The notes: generated from the sequence alone by a model not told the origin. 64,000 nucleotides of DNA from Halanaerobiales bacterium (GCA_025451675.1 JANWJZ010000077.1:62001-126000); one strand, 5' to 3'. Counted from the stretch's first letter, positions 8,161 to 17,611 are shown. Numbers and translations: made by a program.

Positions 8161-10185
8161 TTATGCTATATCTGGCTGATAACCCATTTCGGCATCACAT
8201 TTTGGACAATATTCGTGTTCTCCGGCCAGGTAGCCATGCACTGGACAGATACTAAATGTAGGTGTAATCGTGAAATAAGGCAGTTTGAAATTTTCAGCAA
8301 TCCTCTTGACCAGTAATTTGGTACTTTCTTTAGATGGCATTTTTTCCCCGATGAAGCCATGGAGTACTGTACCTCCGGTATATTTTGATTGTAATTCATC
8401 CTGTAATTCCAGTGCTGTAAATATATCATCAGTATAACCTACTGGAAGATGGGTAGAGTTAGTATAATATGGATGAGCACCCTCATACCTTACCCTTTCC
8501 TCATTGGCCACAATAATATCATTGAATTTTTCTTTATCCAGCCTGGCAAAACGATAGGAGGTACCTTCAGCAGGAGTAGCCTCCAGGTTATAAAGATTAT
8601 CTGTTTCCTCCTGGAACTCAATCATTTTATCTCTCATGAAATCTAGAACTTCCAGGGCAAAAGTTAAACCTTCATCGCTGCCAATATCCTTGCCCATGAA
8701 ATTTAATAAAGCTTCATTCATTCCATTGATACCGATTGTACTGAAGTGATTTTGCCAGTATCTGTTGAATCTCTTCTTAACATCCCTCAGATAGAATTTT
8801 GAATAGGGATAGAGTCCGTCTTCTGTAAAACGTTCCAGGACTTTACGTTTAATCTCCAGGCTGTTTTTGGCAGCTTCCATCAATCTTTCCAGGTTGCTGA
8901 AAAATTCTTTCTTTGTGCTGGATAGATAACCGATCCGAGGTAAATTTATTGTCACAACACCTATGCTTCCGGTCATTGGGTTGGCACCAAAAAGCCCGCC
9001 ACCGCGTTTCCTTAATTCCCGGTTATCCAGTCTAAGACGGCAACACATTGATCTGGCATCATCTGGATCCATATCAGAATTTATGAAATTGGAGAAATAG
9101 GGAATACCATATTTAGCGGTCATTTCCCAGATAGGATCATATAAGGGGTTATCCCAGTCAAAATCCTTTGTAATATTATAAGTAGGTATTGGGAAAGAGA
9201 AGACCCTGCCTTTAGCATCTCCTTCAAGCATCACTTCAGCAAAGGCCTTATTGATCATATCCATTTCCTTCTGGAATTCTCCAAAGGTTTTGTCCATTGC
9301 TTTACCACCGATAATTGCTGGTTGTTGGGCGATAGAAGGAGAAGGAACCAGGTCCATGGTAATATTTGTAAAGGGTGTCTGGAACCCAACCCGGGTAGGA
9401 ACATTCATGTTATAAATAAATTCCTGCATGGCCTGTTTTACTTCGTCGTAGGATAATTGATCGTAATATACAAATGGTGCCAGATAAGTATCAAAATTGG
9501 CAAAGGCCTGGGCGCCGGCTGCTTCGCCCTGTAGGGTATAAAAGAAATTGACTATCTGTCCAAGGGCTGTCCGGAAATGTTTAGGGGGTTTGCTCTCCAC
9601 TTTTGTGCTTACGCCACCAAAACCCGTAAGTAATAAATCATGCAGGTCCCAGCCACAGCAATATACTGATAAGGCGTTTAAATCATGGATATGTATATCA
9701 CCGGAAATATGAAGTTCTCTAATTTCGCGGGGATAAACCTCCTGTAACCAGTATTGACTGGTTATTTCAGAAGAAATATGATTATTTAGCCCCTGTAATG
9801 AAAAACTCATATTGCTATTTTCATTAACCTTCCAGTCACTACGGTCCAGGTATCTATCAATTATATTTAAAGCCTCGCTTAATACTTTTTTGGTATCCCT
9901 GAATTTAGCCCGTTGTTCTCGATAGAGGATATAGGCTTTGGCTATATCAGAATAACCTTTTTCGATTAATATCTTTTCTACCAGATCTTGTATTTGCTCA
10001 ACATGAGGAATACCACCATCTCTAAAAAAGATATTCAGATAGGATAAGACCGCCTTGGTTACATCTTCAGCAATATCTTCATCGGTAATATTTACTGCTT
10101 TGCTGGCTTTATAGACAGCATTTTTTATTTTTGTTTCATCAAAAGGCACCTTTCTCCCATCTCTCTTTTTGATGTACCGTATCAT
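8161..10185 (-). CDS. nrdD: Anaerobic (class III) ribonucleoside-triphosphate reductase, lacking the C-terminal glycyl-radical segment
   Basis: N-terminal ATP-cone (YIKKRDGRKVPFDETKIKNAV); NrdD core (SMCCRLRLDNRELRKRGGGLFGANPMTGSIGVVTINLPRIGYL); C-terminal zinc motif CPVHGYLAGEHEYCPKC, then stop. Confidence 0.95.
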   Translation of the reverse strand: MIRYIKKRDGRKVPFDETKIKNAVYKASKAVNITDEDIAEDVTKAVLSYLNIFFRDGGIPHVEQIQDLVEKILIEKGYSDIAKAYILYREQRAKFRDTKKVLSEALNIIDRYLDRSDWKVNENSNMSFSLQGLNNHISSEITSQYWLQEVYPREIRELHISGDIHIHDLNALSVYCCGWDLHDLLLTGFGGVSTKVESKPPKHFRTALGQIVNFFYTLQGEAAGAQAFANFDTYLAPFVYYDQLSYDEVKQAMQEFIYNMNVPTRVGFQTPFTNITMDLVPSPSIAQQPAIIGGKAMDKTFGEFQKEMDMINKAFAEVMLEGDAKGRVFSFPIPTYNITKDFDWDNPLYDPIWEMTAKYGIPYFSNFINSDMDPDDARSMCCRLRLDNRELRKRGGGLFGANPMTGSIGVVTINLPRIGYLSSTKKEFFSNLERLMEAAKNSLEIKRKVLERFTEDGLYPYSKFYLRDVKKRFNRYWQNHFSTIGINGMNEALLNFMGKDIGSDEGLTFALEVLDFMRDKMIEFQEETDNLYNLEATPAEGTSYRFARLDKEKFNDIIVANEERVRYEGAHPYYTNSTHLPVGYTDDIFTALELQDELQSKYTGGTVLHGFIGEKMPSKESTKLLVKRIAENFKLPYFTITPTFSICPVHGYLAGEHEYCPKCDAEMGYQPDIA

Positions 10186-10299
10186 AATAATCCCCCTTGA
10201 TTTTTTCTTTACAGGATAATATATTAAAATAGAATAAAATTATTGTCAACAAACCTGTTTCAGGAAAGCTTGACAAAAACAGACATAAAATTAGCGGAA

Positions 10300-10315
10300 C
10301 AACTATATATAGTAT
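10300..10315. promoter_or_regulatory. NrdR-like box 1
   Basis: CAACTATATATAGTAT; fits the NrdR consensus pattern C-W-A-N4-T-W-G core. Confidence 0.7.
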
Positions 10316-10332
10316 TATTCCGCTTATTCAAA

Positions 10333-10348
10333 ATACTAGATATAGTAT
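10333..10348. promoter_or_regulatory. NrdR-like box 2
   Basis: ATACTAGATATAGTAT; same core, 33 bp from box 1 (about three helical turns). Confidence 0.7.
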
Positions 10349-10416
10349 TATTCTTCATCATAATTAAAAGTCCTGCACGAAAATAAAATTTATTTAAATA
10401 TTAATTTTATCTGAGC

Positions 10417-10461
10417 AAAAAGAAAAGGAGGAAAAAAGAAGAAAAAAGAGGAAGAAAGAGG
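10417..10461. repeat. 45-nt uninterrupted homopurine tract containing an 18-nt mirror repeat
   Basis: No pyrimidine between 10417 and 10461; GAAAAAAGAAGAAAAAAG (10431..10448) is mirror-symmetric. Confidence 0.85.
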
Positions 10462-10499
10462 CAGGGGTAAAACTTCGACAAAAAAATGGCCTAATACCC

Positions 10500-10528
10500 T
10501 TGACAGGGAAAAATAAAAATGTTATTAT
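10500..10528 (+). promoter_or_regulatory. Promoter of the tRNA cluster
   Basis: TTGACA - 17 nt - TATTAT, just upstream of tRNA-Lys. Confidence 0.75.
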
Positions 10529-10548
10529 AAATATCGGCAAAGAGAGGA

Positions 10549-10624
10549 GAGCCATTAGCTCAGTCGGTAGAGCACCTGACTTTTAATCAGGGTGTCGGAG
10601 GTTCGATTCCTCCATGGCTCACCA
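10549..10624 (+). tRNA. tRNA-Lys (TTT)
   Basis: Cloverleaf: acceptor GAGCCAT/ATGGCTC, anticodon loop CTTTTAA, T-arm GGAGGTTCGATTCCTCC, encoded CCA. Confidence 0.97.
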
Positions 10625-10628
10625 ATAT

Positions 10629-10705
<77 letters not shown>

Positions 10706-10712
10706 ATTAAGT

Positions 10713-10788
10713 GGTGAGATAGCTCAGTTGGTAGAGCAGTGGACTGAAAATCCACGTGTCGACAGTTCGATTCTGTCTCTCACCACCA
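10713..10788 (+). tRNA. tRNA-Phe (GAA)
   Basis: Cloverleaf: acceptor GGTGAGA/TCTCACC, anticodon loop CTGAAAA, T-arm GACAGTTCGATTCTGTC, encoded CCA. Confidence 0.97.
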
Positions 10789-10823
10789 TTTTTTTTATAT
10801 ACATAAAAATATTTTTAAATAAT

Positions 10824-10849
10824 AAAAAAAGCCTCTGGAGGCTTTTTTG
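10824..10849. terminator. Hairpin terminator between tRNA cluster and convergent recombinase gene
   Basis: AAAAAAGCCTC-tg-GAGGCTTTTTT. Confidence 0.75.
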
Positions 10850-10850
10850 T

Positions 10851-11798
10851 TTATATATTTTCTTTTGGTAAATCGGGTGATAGATCAGGCAATTTATTTA
10901 TTGCCTGTATTTTTTCCTCTATATCTGTATGTGTATATATTTGTGTGGTAGCTATATTGCTGTGACCAAGTAAATCCTGCACTATTTTTAAATCTTTGGT
11001 CTGATAATATAATAATGAAGCAAAGGTATGTCTCAGTTTATGAGGAGTTATTTTGCTGGCATTTTTGATACCTGCTAATTTGGCATATTTTTTAACCATT
11101 AACTGTACTGTCCTGACATTTATTCTCCGGCCATGTCTGGAAATAAATAAGGCATTCTGGTCTTCCTTGTTTTTAATTTTGATACTTTGCCTTACCTGCA
11201 GGTAATTTTTTATTGCTTCTAAAATATCATCATGTAAAGGGATAGTCCTTTCTTTATTACCTTTACCAAAAAATTTAATAGATTTATTGACAAAATCGAT
11301 ATTCTCTAAATCGAGATTTACTAATTCAGAAACCCTCAGCCCGGTATATAAAAACAATTTAACGATAGCCAGGTTCCTGGTTTTATTGATATTATCGTCA
11401 TTTATTATTGCCTCTATATATCTGCGGGCTTCATTTAATTTCATATAGATGGGCTCAGAACGTATCTCGGTTTTACTGGCTTCTATTAGCAGGGCGGGAT
11501 TTTCCTTTATAATCTCGTTTTTCTGCAAATATTTAAAAAAAGAGCGGATAGAATATAATTTCCTGTTTCTCGTGACCGGGCTATTTTCCTCTACTAATAT
11601 AGAATCAGCCAGAAAATCGGTTATCTCATATCTGCTGATTTCCTTTACATCAAAGTCTTCTGGAAACCCGCAATTATCAATCAGATAACGTTGAAACAAT
11701 TGCAGATCAATGGTATATTCTTTTATGGTTAATGGAGAATAGCCTTTTTCTACTGCCAGGTATTTTTGAAAACTATTTACAGCTTTAGTATAGATCAT
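10851..11798 (-). CDS. Tyrosine recombinase, XerC/XerD-like
   Basis: Catalytic motifs LFLYTGLRVSELVNLDLENID, HKLRHTFASLLYY, LLGHSNIATTQIYTH; N-terminal SAM-like domain. Confidence 0.9.
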   Translation of the reverse strand: MIYTKAVNSFQKYLAVEKGYSPLTIKEYTIDLQLFQRYLIDNCGFPEDFDVKEISRYEITDFLADSILVEENSPVTRNRKLYSIRSFFKYLQKNEIIKENPALLIEASKTEIRSEPIYMKLNEARRYIEAIINDDNINKTRNLAIVKLFLYTGLRVSELVNLDLENIDFVNKSIKFFGKGNKERTIPLHDDILEAIKNYLQVRQSIKIKNKEDQNALFISRHGRRINVRTVQLMVKKYAKLAGIKNASKITPHKLRHTFASLLYYQTKDLKIVQDLLGHSNIATTQIYTHTDIEEKIQAINKLPDLSPDLPKENI

Positions 11799-11971
11799 AT
11801 CCTATAACCCTCCTGAAATGAAAGGATAATTAAATATAGGTGCTTATGTTAAAATTATAACATAGTCATAAAAAAAGTGCATAAGGAGTTTTACATTGAA
11901 ATAATTGCATTTTATAAGTTGTTTTAATATAATAGAGGTGAATAATTAATTTAAACAATGGGGGTTAAGAT

Positions 11972-12214
11972 ATGGATGAATTGATTCTTTATTATTTTCC
12001 ACAATGCCCATATTGCAGGAAAGTGTTAAATTTTATAGAAAAAAATAATCTTAATAATAGATTTATTCTTAAAAATATCAGGGAAGATTCTGCTGCCAGA
12101 GAAGAGTTGATAAAAGTAGGAGGTAAAGAGCAGGTCCCATGTTTGTTTATAAATGGATCACCACTTTATGAATCCGCTGATATAATACAATGGATTGAAG
12201 AAAAACTTTTATAG
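11972..12214 (+). CDS. Glutaredoxin-like protein
   Basis: FPQCPYCRKVLNF (CPYC motif), QVPCLFINGSPLYESADIIQWIEE. Confidence 0.85.
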   Translation: MDELILYYFPQCPYCRKVLNFIEKNNLNNRFILKNIREDSAAREELIKVGGKEQVPCLFINGSPLYESADIIQWIEEKLL

Positions 12215-12259
12215 TAAGAATGTAATAAAAAAAGAATATAAAAAGGAAGGAATTTATTT

Positions 12260-13042
12260 ATGGAAGAGCTAAATATCATCAGTTTTATACATAATAATGG
12301 TTTATTTTTTTCCCTTTATAATTATTTTATTTTATTTTTATTTATAATCACTTCGGCAATTCTTTTTTATCTAAATAATTATTTCTATAAAATGAACCGG
12401 AATATTGAAGAGGATATGGAGGATAATATTCCTTTTGCCAGGGACCTGATTGAAAGATATAAACTTTTATTGCAGAGACAACAGGATATAGTAGACACCG
12501 CTAGCTTTATCGATAATTATTATCTGGAAAAGAGGAAATTATTGCTTACTATTATTAATATCATAGAAAATAGTGATAAAATCTTTATATTACTGGGCTT
12601 TTTTGGCGGTTTTATCATAATCTTAAATGCATTAATTAATTTTAATTTTGAGCTGATTTCCAGTTTTCAGGAGCTTTATAATCAGTTTGGCAGTATACTA
12701 TACAATCTAAAACCGGCTTTATTTATCCTGCTTATCGGCATTATTTCTGCCATTTTTATTAAAATCATTCTAAAAAGCATCAATTTGAGAGATAGGTTTA
12801 ATACGATTAAAAAGAGATTAGAAAATCACCTGGAGAATAATATAAAATATAAATATAACCGGGAATTAAAAGAATTGGAATTATTGACAGAATTAATAAA
12901 GACAGTAGACAATGGCTTTATACGTCTGGAAAAGGCTATCTCAGAAATTGCTGAAATAAATGCTATAAAAATGCAGGCATATGAATATGCCCGCACACAG
13001 GATTATACTCAAGTGGCTGTAACAGAAGAAGAAGATTCTTAG
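12260..13042 (+). CDS. Integral membrane protein with MotA/TolQ/ExbB-like layout and C-terminal coiled coil
   Basis: Three predicted TM segments (one N-terminal; LLGFFGGFIIILNALI; ALFILLIGIISAIFIKII), then charged helical tail. Confidence 0.5.
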   Translation: MEELNIISFIHNNGLFFSLYNYFILFLFIITSAILFYLNNYFYKMNRNIEEDMEDNIPFARDLIERYKLLLQRQQDIVDTASFIDNYYLEKRKLLLTIINIIENSDKIFILLGFFGGFIIILNALINFNFELISSFQELYNQFGSILYNLKPALFILLIGIISAIFIKIILKSINLRDRFNTIKKRLENHLENNIKYKYNRELKELELLTELIKTVDNGFIRLEKAISEIAEINAIKMQAYEYARTQDYTQVAVTEEEDS

Positions 13043-13047
13043 GATAT

Positions 13048-14406
13048 TTACTTTATCAGGTGGGCTACAGTTTCCACATGCCTTGTATAAGGAAACATGT
13101 CCACACATTGTATATCAGTTATCCTGTAATTTGCTTCCTCAAGAATTTTTAAATCCCTTACCAGAGAGAGTGGGTTACAGGAAATATAAAGGATTTCGCC
13201 TGAACCCAATTCTATAATTTTTTCCAGTGCTTTAGGATGAATACCAGGTCTTGGTGGGTCAACAACTATCAGATCTGGTTTTTCTATTAGTTCATCGATT
13301 TTTTCCAATACATCACCGGCTATGAACTTACAATTAACAAGATTATTCAGTCTGGCATTTTCCCTGGCAATCACTACAGCTTCTTTGTTGATTTCAATAC
13401 CATATACTTCTTTAGCTTTCTTAGCCAGTATCTGGCTGATAGTGCCGGTACCACAATAGAGATCATAGATCGTTTTATCTTCAGGATTATCAATGAATTT
13501 TAATGCAGTTTGATAGAGTTTTTCAGCTCCATAAGTGTTCGGCTGGAAAAAAGAGAAAGGGGTGATCATAAAATTTAAACCAAGGATTTCCTCCATTATA
13601 TATTCACGGCCGTAATGAACTATCAATTTGTCACACTTTATTGTATCAGAATAGTCATCATTTATGGTCTGAAGAAAACTGACCAGATTACCTTCCAGAT
13701 GCAGCCCTTTTAATAATTCAGTGAGCTCTGTAAAATCATGTTCTTCCTGTGAGGTGGTTACTAAATTGACCATGATTTCTCCAGTTTTTAGTCCTTTACG
13801 GATGACCAGGTGCCGTAGGTAACCTTCCCGTTCAATTATATGATATCTTTTATAATCATGTCCTCTAAAATAATCTAATACAGTTCTAAGGATAATTCTA
13901 AAATCATTATCTACCAGTTGGCATTGGTTAACAGTAATTACATCAAAACGCCTATCTCTGGGATGCATGCCCAGCTGAAGGGTTCCGTCTTTTTCTAAAT
14001 CACCGAAACTGAATTCCATTTTATTTCTATATTCTTTGTTAAAAGGACTGGGAACAATTTCATAAAAATTATAACTTCCTGTTAAATTATTATTCATTAA
14101 TTCCCGGACCTGTTTTTCTTTAATTTCCAGTTGTTTCTCATATAGGATTCCCTGGTAACTGCAGCCGCCACATTCACCGGAATGGATACATACAGGTTGG
14201 TCTTCGAGTGGGGATTTTTCAAGTAATTCTAACAATCTACCTTCATAATACCCTTTTTTCTTTTTTATGATAATAGTCTGTACCTTTTGGCCAGGAATTG
14301 TATTCTTAACTCTGATTTCCTGATCATCAATTCTGGCTACACCAATATTGGGAAATAGAACTTTGTCAATTGTTATATCCAGCTTTGCACCTTTTTTGAT
14401 CTGCAT
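13048..14406 (-). CDS. rlmD: 23S rRNA (uracil-C5)-methyltransferase RlmD/RumA family
   Basis: TRAM domain; Cys cluster CIHSGECGGCSYQGI; YDLYCGTGTISQILA; VVDPPRPGIHPKAL; ISCNPLSLVRDL. Confidence 0.9.
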   Translation of the reverse strand: MQIKKGAKLDITIDKVLFPNIGVARIDDQEIRVKNTIPGQKVQTIIIKKKKGYYEGRLLELLEKSPLEDQPVCIHSGECGGCSYQGILYEKQLEIKEKQVRELMNNNLTGSYNFYEIVPSPFNKEYRNKMEFSFGDLEKDGTLQLGMHPRDRRFDVITVNQCQLVDNDFRIILRTVLDYFRGHDYKRYHIIEREGYLRHLVIRKGLKTGEIMVNLVTTSQEEHDFTELTELLKGLHLEGNLVSFLQTINDDYSDTIKCDKLIVHYGREYIMEEILGLNFMITPFSFFQPNTYGAEKLYQTALKFIDNPEDKTIYDLYCGTGTISQILAKKAKEVYGIEINKEAVVIARENARLNNLVNCKFIAGDVLEKIDELIEKPDLIVVDPPRPGIHPKALEKIIELGSGEILYISCNPLSLVRDLKILEEANYRITDIQCVDMFPYTRHVETVAHLIK

Positions 14407-14550
14407 TTCCTTTTCACATCGCTTTCTAAGAGTCTTTTTCTTATATTTTAAATATCACTAATAGTTTATGTCAAGTTTAATTAGAATTTTGTCCTCCCTG
14501 TAATTGAACTATTAATAAATATGTATTAAAATAAAATAGAGTATTGAAAA

Positions 14551-15447
14551 ATGGAAGATGGTGATGATATGCAGGATTATCTAATAAGGGTTCTAACAAC
14601 AAATAAAGAAATAAGGGCATTAGCAGTCCGGTCTACTGAATTGGTGGAAAAGGCAAGAAAAGCACATAATACTACACCTGTTGCAACAGCAGCATTAGGC
14701 CGCTTACTCAGCGCTGCTCTCCTTATGGGTTCGATGATTAAAGGAGGAGATGAAATAAAACTTATTGTTGAAGGTGACGGCCCTCTGGAAAGAGTAATTG
14801 CAGAGGCAAACCAGAGTGGTACAGTCAGGGGTTATGTAAGTAATCCCCAGGTTCCTTTACTATTAAAACATGAAGGGAAACTGGATGTGGCTGCTGCAAT
14901 AGGAAATGGGCAATTAAGGGTTGTTAAAACTAAATTATTAAAGAACTCCTATGAAAGTTCTGTGCCTTTAGTCAGTGGTGAGATTGCTGAAGATCTTACC
15001 TATTATTATGCCCAATCTGAGCAGACCCCTTCAGCAATAGGCCTGGGTGTTCTGGTAGATAAAGATCTCAGTGTGAAAGCGGCAGGTGGTTTTATAATTC
15101 AATTATTGCCAGGCGCAAAAGAAGAGACGATATGTACTCTGGAAGAAAATTTAAAAAAGATAAGTTCAGTAAGTAATTTAATAGAGGAAGGAAAAACCCC
15201 CGAAGAGATTCTGGAAATACTCCTGGCCGGTTTTGATTTCAGGATTATGGAGAGAAAAGAGGTGGAATATAAATGTAAATGCGACCGGGAGAGGATTGCG
15301 GTTTTATTATCAAGTTTTGATCAAAAAGAAATAGAAGAGATAATGGAGAAAGAGGGGAAAATAGAGGTCAGGTGTCATTTCTGCAACCAGATTTATGAGT
15401 TTACCCTTGATGATATCAAAAGCATGAATTTTGATGAAAGGGGATGA
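14551..15447 (+). CDS. hslO: Hsp33 redox-regulated chaperone (start may be 14569)
   Basis: C-terminal redox zinc motif CKCDRE...CHFCNQIYEF; typical Hsp33 N-terminal half. Confidence 0.93.
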   Translation: MEDGDDMQDYLIRVLTTNKEIRALAVRSTELVEKARKAHNTTPVATAALGRLLSAALLMGSMIKGGDEIKLIVEGDGPLERVIAEANQSGTVRGYVSNPQVPLLLKHEGKLDVAAAIGNGQLRVVKTKLLKNSYESSVPLVSGEIAEDLTYYYAQSEQTPSAIGLGVLVDKDLSVKAAGGFIIQLLPGAKEETICTLEENLKKISSVSNLIEEGKTPEEILEILLAGFDFRIMERKEVEYKCKCDRERIAVLLSSFDQKEIEEIMEKEGKIEVRCHFCNQIYEFTLDDIKSMNFDERG

Positions 15448-15453
15448 CAGGTC

Positions 15454-15747
15454 TTGGAGAGAACAAGGATCTATTTAACGGAAAGCCTTTCTGGTAAAGA
15501 AAGAAATAGATATAAACAAAAGAAAGAAGATTATAGTATCCTGGATACTGTAATTAAAGCCATTGGCTACCTCATTATTGTTACCGGCATTATCATTGGC
15601 GGATATATGTTATTTGCCTCAACTGGAGTCGACCTGTTCATGGTTTTTTTACTGATCTTAAGTACTACAGTCCTGGGTGTTTTGATTATTGGTTTTGCCA
15701 GAATTATTTACCTATTAACTGAAATAAATAATAAATTAAAAAGTTAA
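15454..15747 (+). CDS. Small membrane protein of unknown function
   Basis: 97 aa, two predicted TM segments; TTG start. Confidence 0.55.
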   Translation: MERTRIYLTESLSGKERNRYKQKKEDYSILDTVIKAIGYLIIVTGIIIGGYMLFASTGVDLFMVFLLILSTTVLGVLIIGFARIIYLLTEINNKLKS

Positions 15748-15850
15748 AACAAAATAAATTTGTAAAAAGATTGCGATTTTTGTTTGTTAAGATATAATAA
15801 TATATTACATAAAGAAATCATTACAGAATTATAAGACGAGGAGGAAGAAT

Positions 15851-17611
15851 GTGTATATATTAAAAAGAATCTGGGAATATACTCGTGAGTATAAGTGGTA
15901 TTTTTTTGTTGCACTTATTTTTTCTACATTGAATGTTATTATAGCCATGGTGCCGGGTAAACTTACCCAGGTACTCGTTGATGATGTGATCAGGGGAAGT
16001 AATCATACTTTGTTGCCGATGCTATTGTTGGGTTTTTTTCTTGCTGCAACATTCCGCTCTCTGTCCATAATGGCAGAACGGTATGCTATAGAATACTATT
16101 CACAGGGCGTTGTCAATGACTTAAAACAGTCACTATATGACCATTTACAGAGACAAACCTTTAATTTTTTTAATCAGAATAAGACCGGGGAATTAATGTC
16201 CAGGATGACAGGTGATATGGAGGCCATCCGTCAGTTAACCTGTGATGGCGTTTTAAATTTTTCTAAGATGTTTTTCTATCTGTTTTTTACCTTTATAGTA
16301 TTATCAAGGATCAGCCTTAAATTATATATTGTAACCATGCTCTCCAGTCCTTTTGTGGCCTTTTTTGCTCTGCGCTTTTCCAAAAAAATAAAGCCAGTGG
16401 CCAGGGAAGTAAGGGAACAATTTTCCCGCTTAAATAGTACTGTACAGGAGAATATAATAGGGGTACGGATAGTTAAATCATTTCATAGGGAAGAATTTGA
16501 GCTGGAAAAATTTAATAGAGAGAATGAAGAGTTTTTCAAAAGGAACTTTGCTGCAGCCAGTATTTGGTCAAAGTATTTTCCAATACTGGAATTTTTCAGT
16601 GGCCTATGTACATTTTTCCTCCTGCTTTTCGGTGGAAAGATGGTCATCAATGGAGAAATCCAGTTAGGGGAATGGATCCAGTTTAATAATTACTTATGGA
16701 TGTTATTAATGCCCATGTTTATGTTAGGTGGCATGGTAGACTTAATAAATAGAACCATTGTTTCCGGTGAAAGGATATTCAGTATTTTAGATCGGGAACC
16801 TGAAATTAAAAGCCCGGAAAATCCTGTTGTTTTAGAGGAGATTAGAGGGGAAGTAGAATTTCGAAATGTTTCTTTAAGGTTTGGCAGTGAGGTGGTATTG
16901 GAAAATATATCTTTACATGCTAAACCAGGTGATACAATAGCTATTATGGGGGCTACCGGTAGTGGGAAATCTTCCCTGATAAATTTGATTGCCCGTTACT
17001 ATGATCCTACTGAAGGACAGGTCCTGGTTGATAACATCGATGTAAGAGAACTGGAACTGAAATTTTTGAGGGAAAATGTTGCCCCGGTTATGCAGGATGT
17101 CTTTTTATTTTCAGAAACCATCAGGGAAAATATTGTCTACGGAGTAGATTATGCTTCCATGGAGGAAATTAGAGAGGCAGCAAGAATAGCTGGAGCAAAG
17201 GAATTTATAGAAAAAATGGAAGACGGCTATGAAACAGTCGTGGGAGAGATGGGTGTCGGCCTCTCTGGAGGGCAAAAACAGAGGGTTTCCATAGCCAGGG
17301 CTTTGATTAAAAAAGCGCCAATTTTAATATTGGATGATGCTACTTCAGCAGTCGATATGGAAACAGAGCAGATGATTCAGGACTCCCTGGAAAAGATACA
17401 GAAAAAATGTACTACCTTTATAATTGCACATCGTATTTCTTCTGTCAGAAATGCTGATGAAATAATTATCCTGAGAAATGGCAGGATTGTGGAGAGAGGA
17501 ACCCATGAAGAGCTTCTGGCCCAAAAGGGTGAATATTACGATATTTTCAAGGCACAATATAAAGATTTGCTGGATGATAATATTATGAATGAAAAGCAGG
17601 TGATGGCCTAA
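15851..17611 (+). CDS. ABC transporter, fused permease/ATPase (heterodimeric exporter subunit 1)
   Basis: GATGSGKSSL Walker A; LSGGQKQRVSIARALI; ILILDDATSAVD. Confidence 0.93.
   Translation: MYILKRIWEYTREYKWYFFVALIFSTLNVIIAMVPGKLTQVLVDDVIRGSNHTLLPMLLLGFFLAATFRSLSIMAERYAIEYYSQGVVNDLKQSLYDHLQRQTFNFFNQNKTGELMSRMTGDMEAIRQLTCDGVLNFSKMFFYLFFTFIVLSRISLKLYIVTMLSSPFVAFFALRFSKKIKPVAREVREQFSRLNSTVQENIIGVRIVKSFHREEFELEKFNRENEEFFKRNFAAASIWSKYFPILEFFSGLCTFFLLLFGGKMVINGEIQLGEWIQFNNYLWMLLMPMFMLGGMVDLINRTIVSGERIFSILDREPEIKSPENPVVLEEIRGEVEFRNVSLRFGSEVVLENISLHAKPGDTIAIMGATGSGKSSLINLIARYYDPTEGQVLVDNIDVRELELKFLRENVAPVMQDVFLFSETIRENIVYGVDYASMEEIREAARIAGAKEFIEKMEDGYETVVGEMGVGLSGGQKQRVSIARALIKKAPILILDDATSAVDMETEQMIQDSLEKIQKKCTTFIIAHRISSVRNADEIIILRNGRIVERGTHEELLAQKGEYYDIFKAQYKDLLDDNIMNEKQVMA

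Noticed and set aside
8142-8163. Frameshift or readthrough joining nrdD to a glycyl-radical tail
   Set aside because: The downstream sequence is the nrdG SD and start, and no RVxGY-like coding was found in any frame before nrdG ends.
8166-8429. 87-aa minus-strand ORF at the 3' end of nrdD as the missing RNR tail
   Set aside because: Alternate-frame translation of the nrdD 3' end. It lacks the RVxGY motif; the true candidate is the ORF at 7274..7429.
10851-11798. Tyrosine recombinase next to tRNA genes as a sign of an integrated element
   Set aside because: The protein looks like a housekeeping XerC/D. No attL/attR duplication of the tRNA-Phe 3' end was seen, and flanking genes (glutaredoxin, rlmD) are ordinary chromosomal genes.
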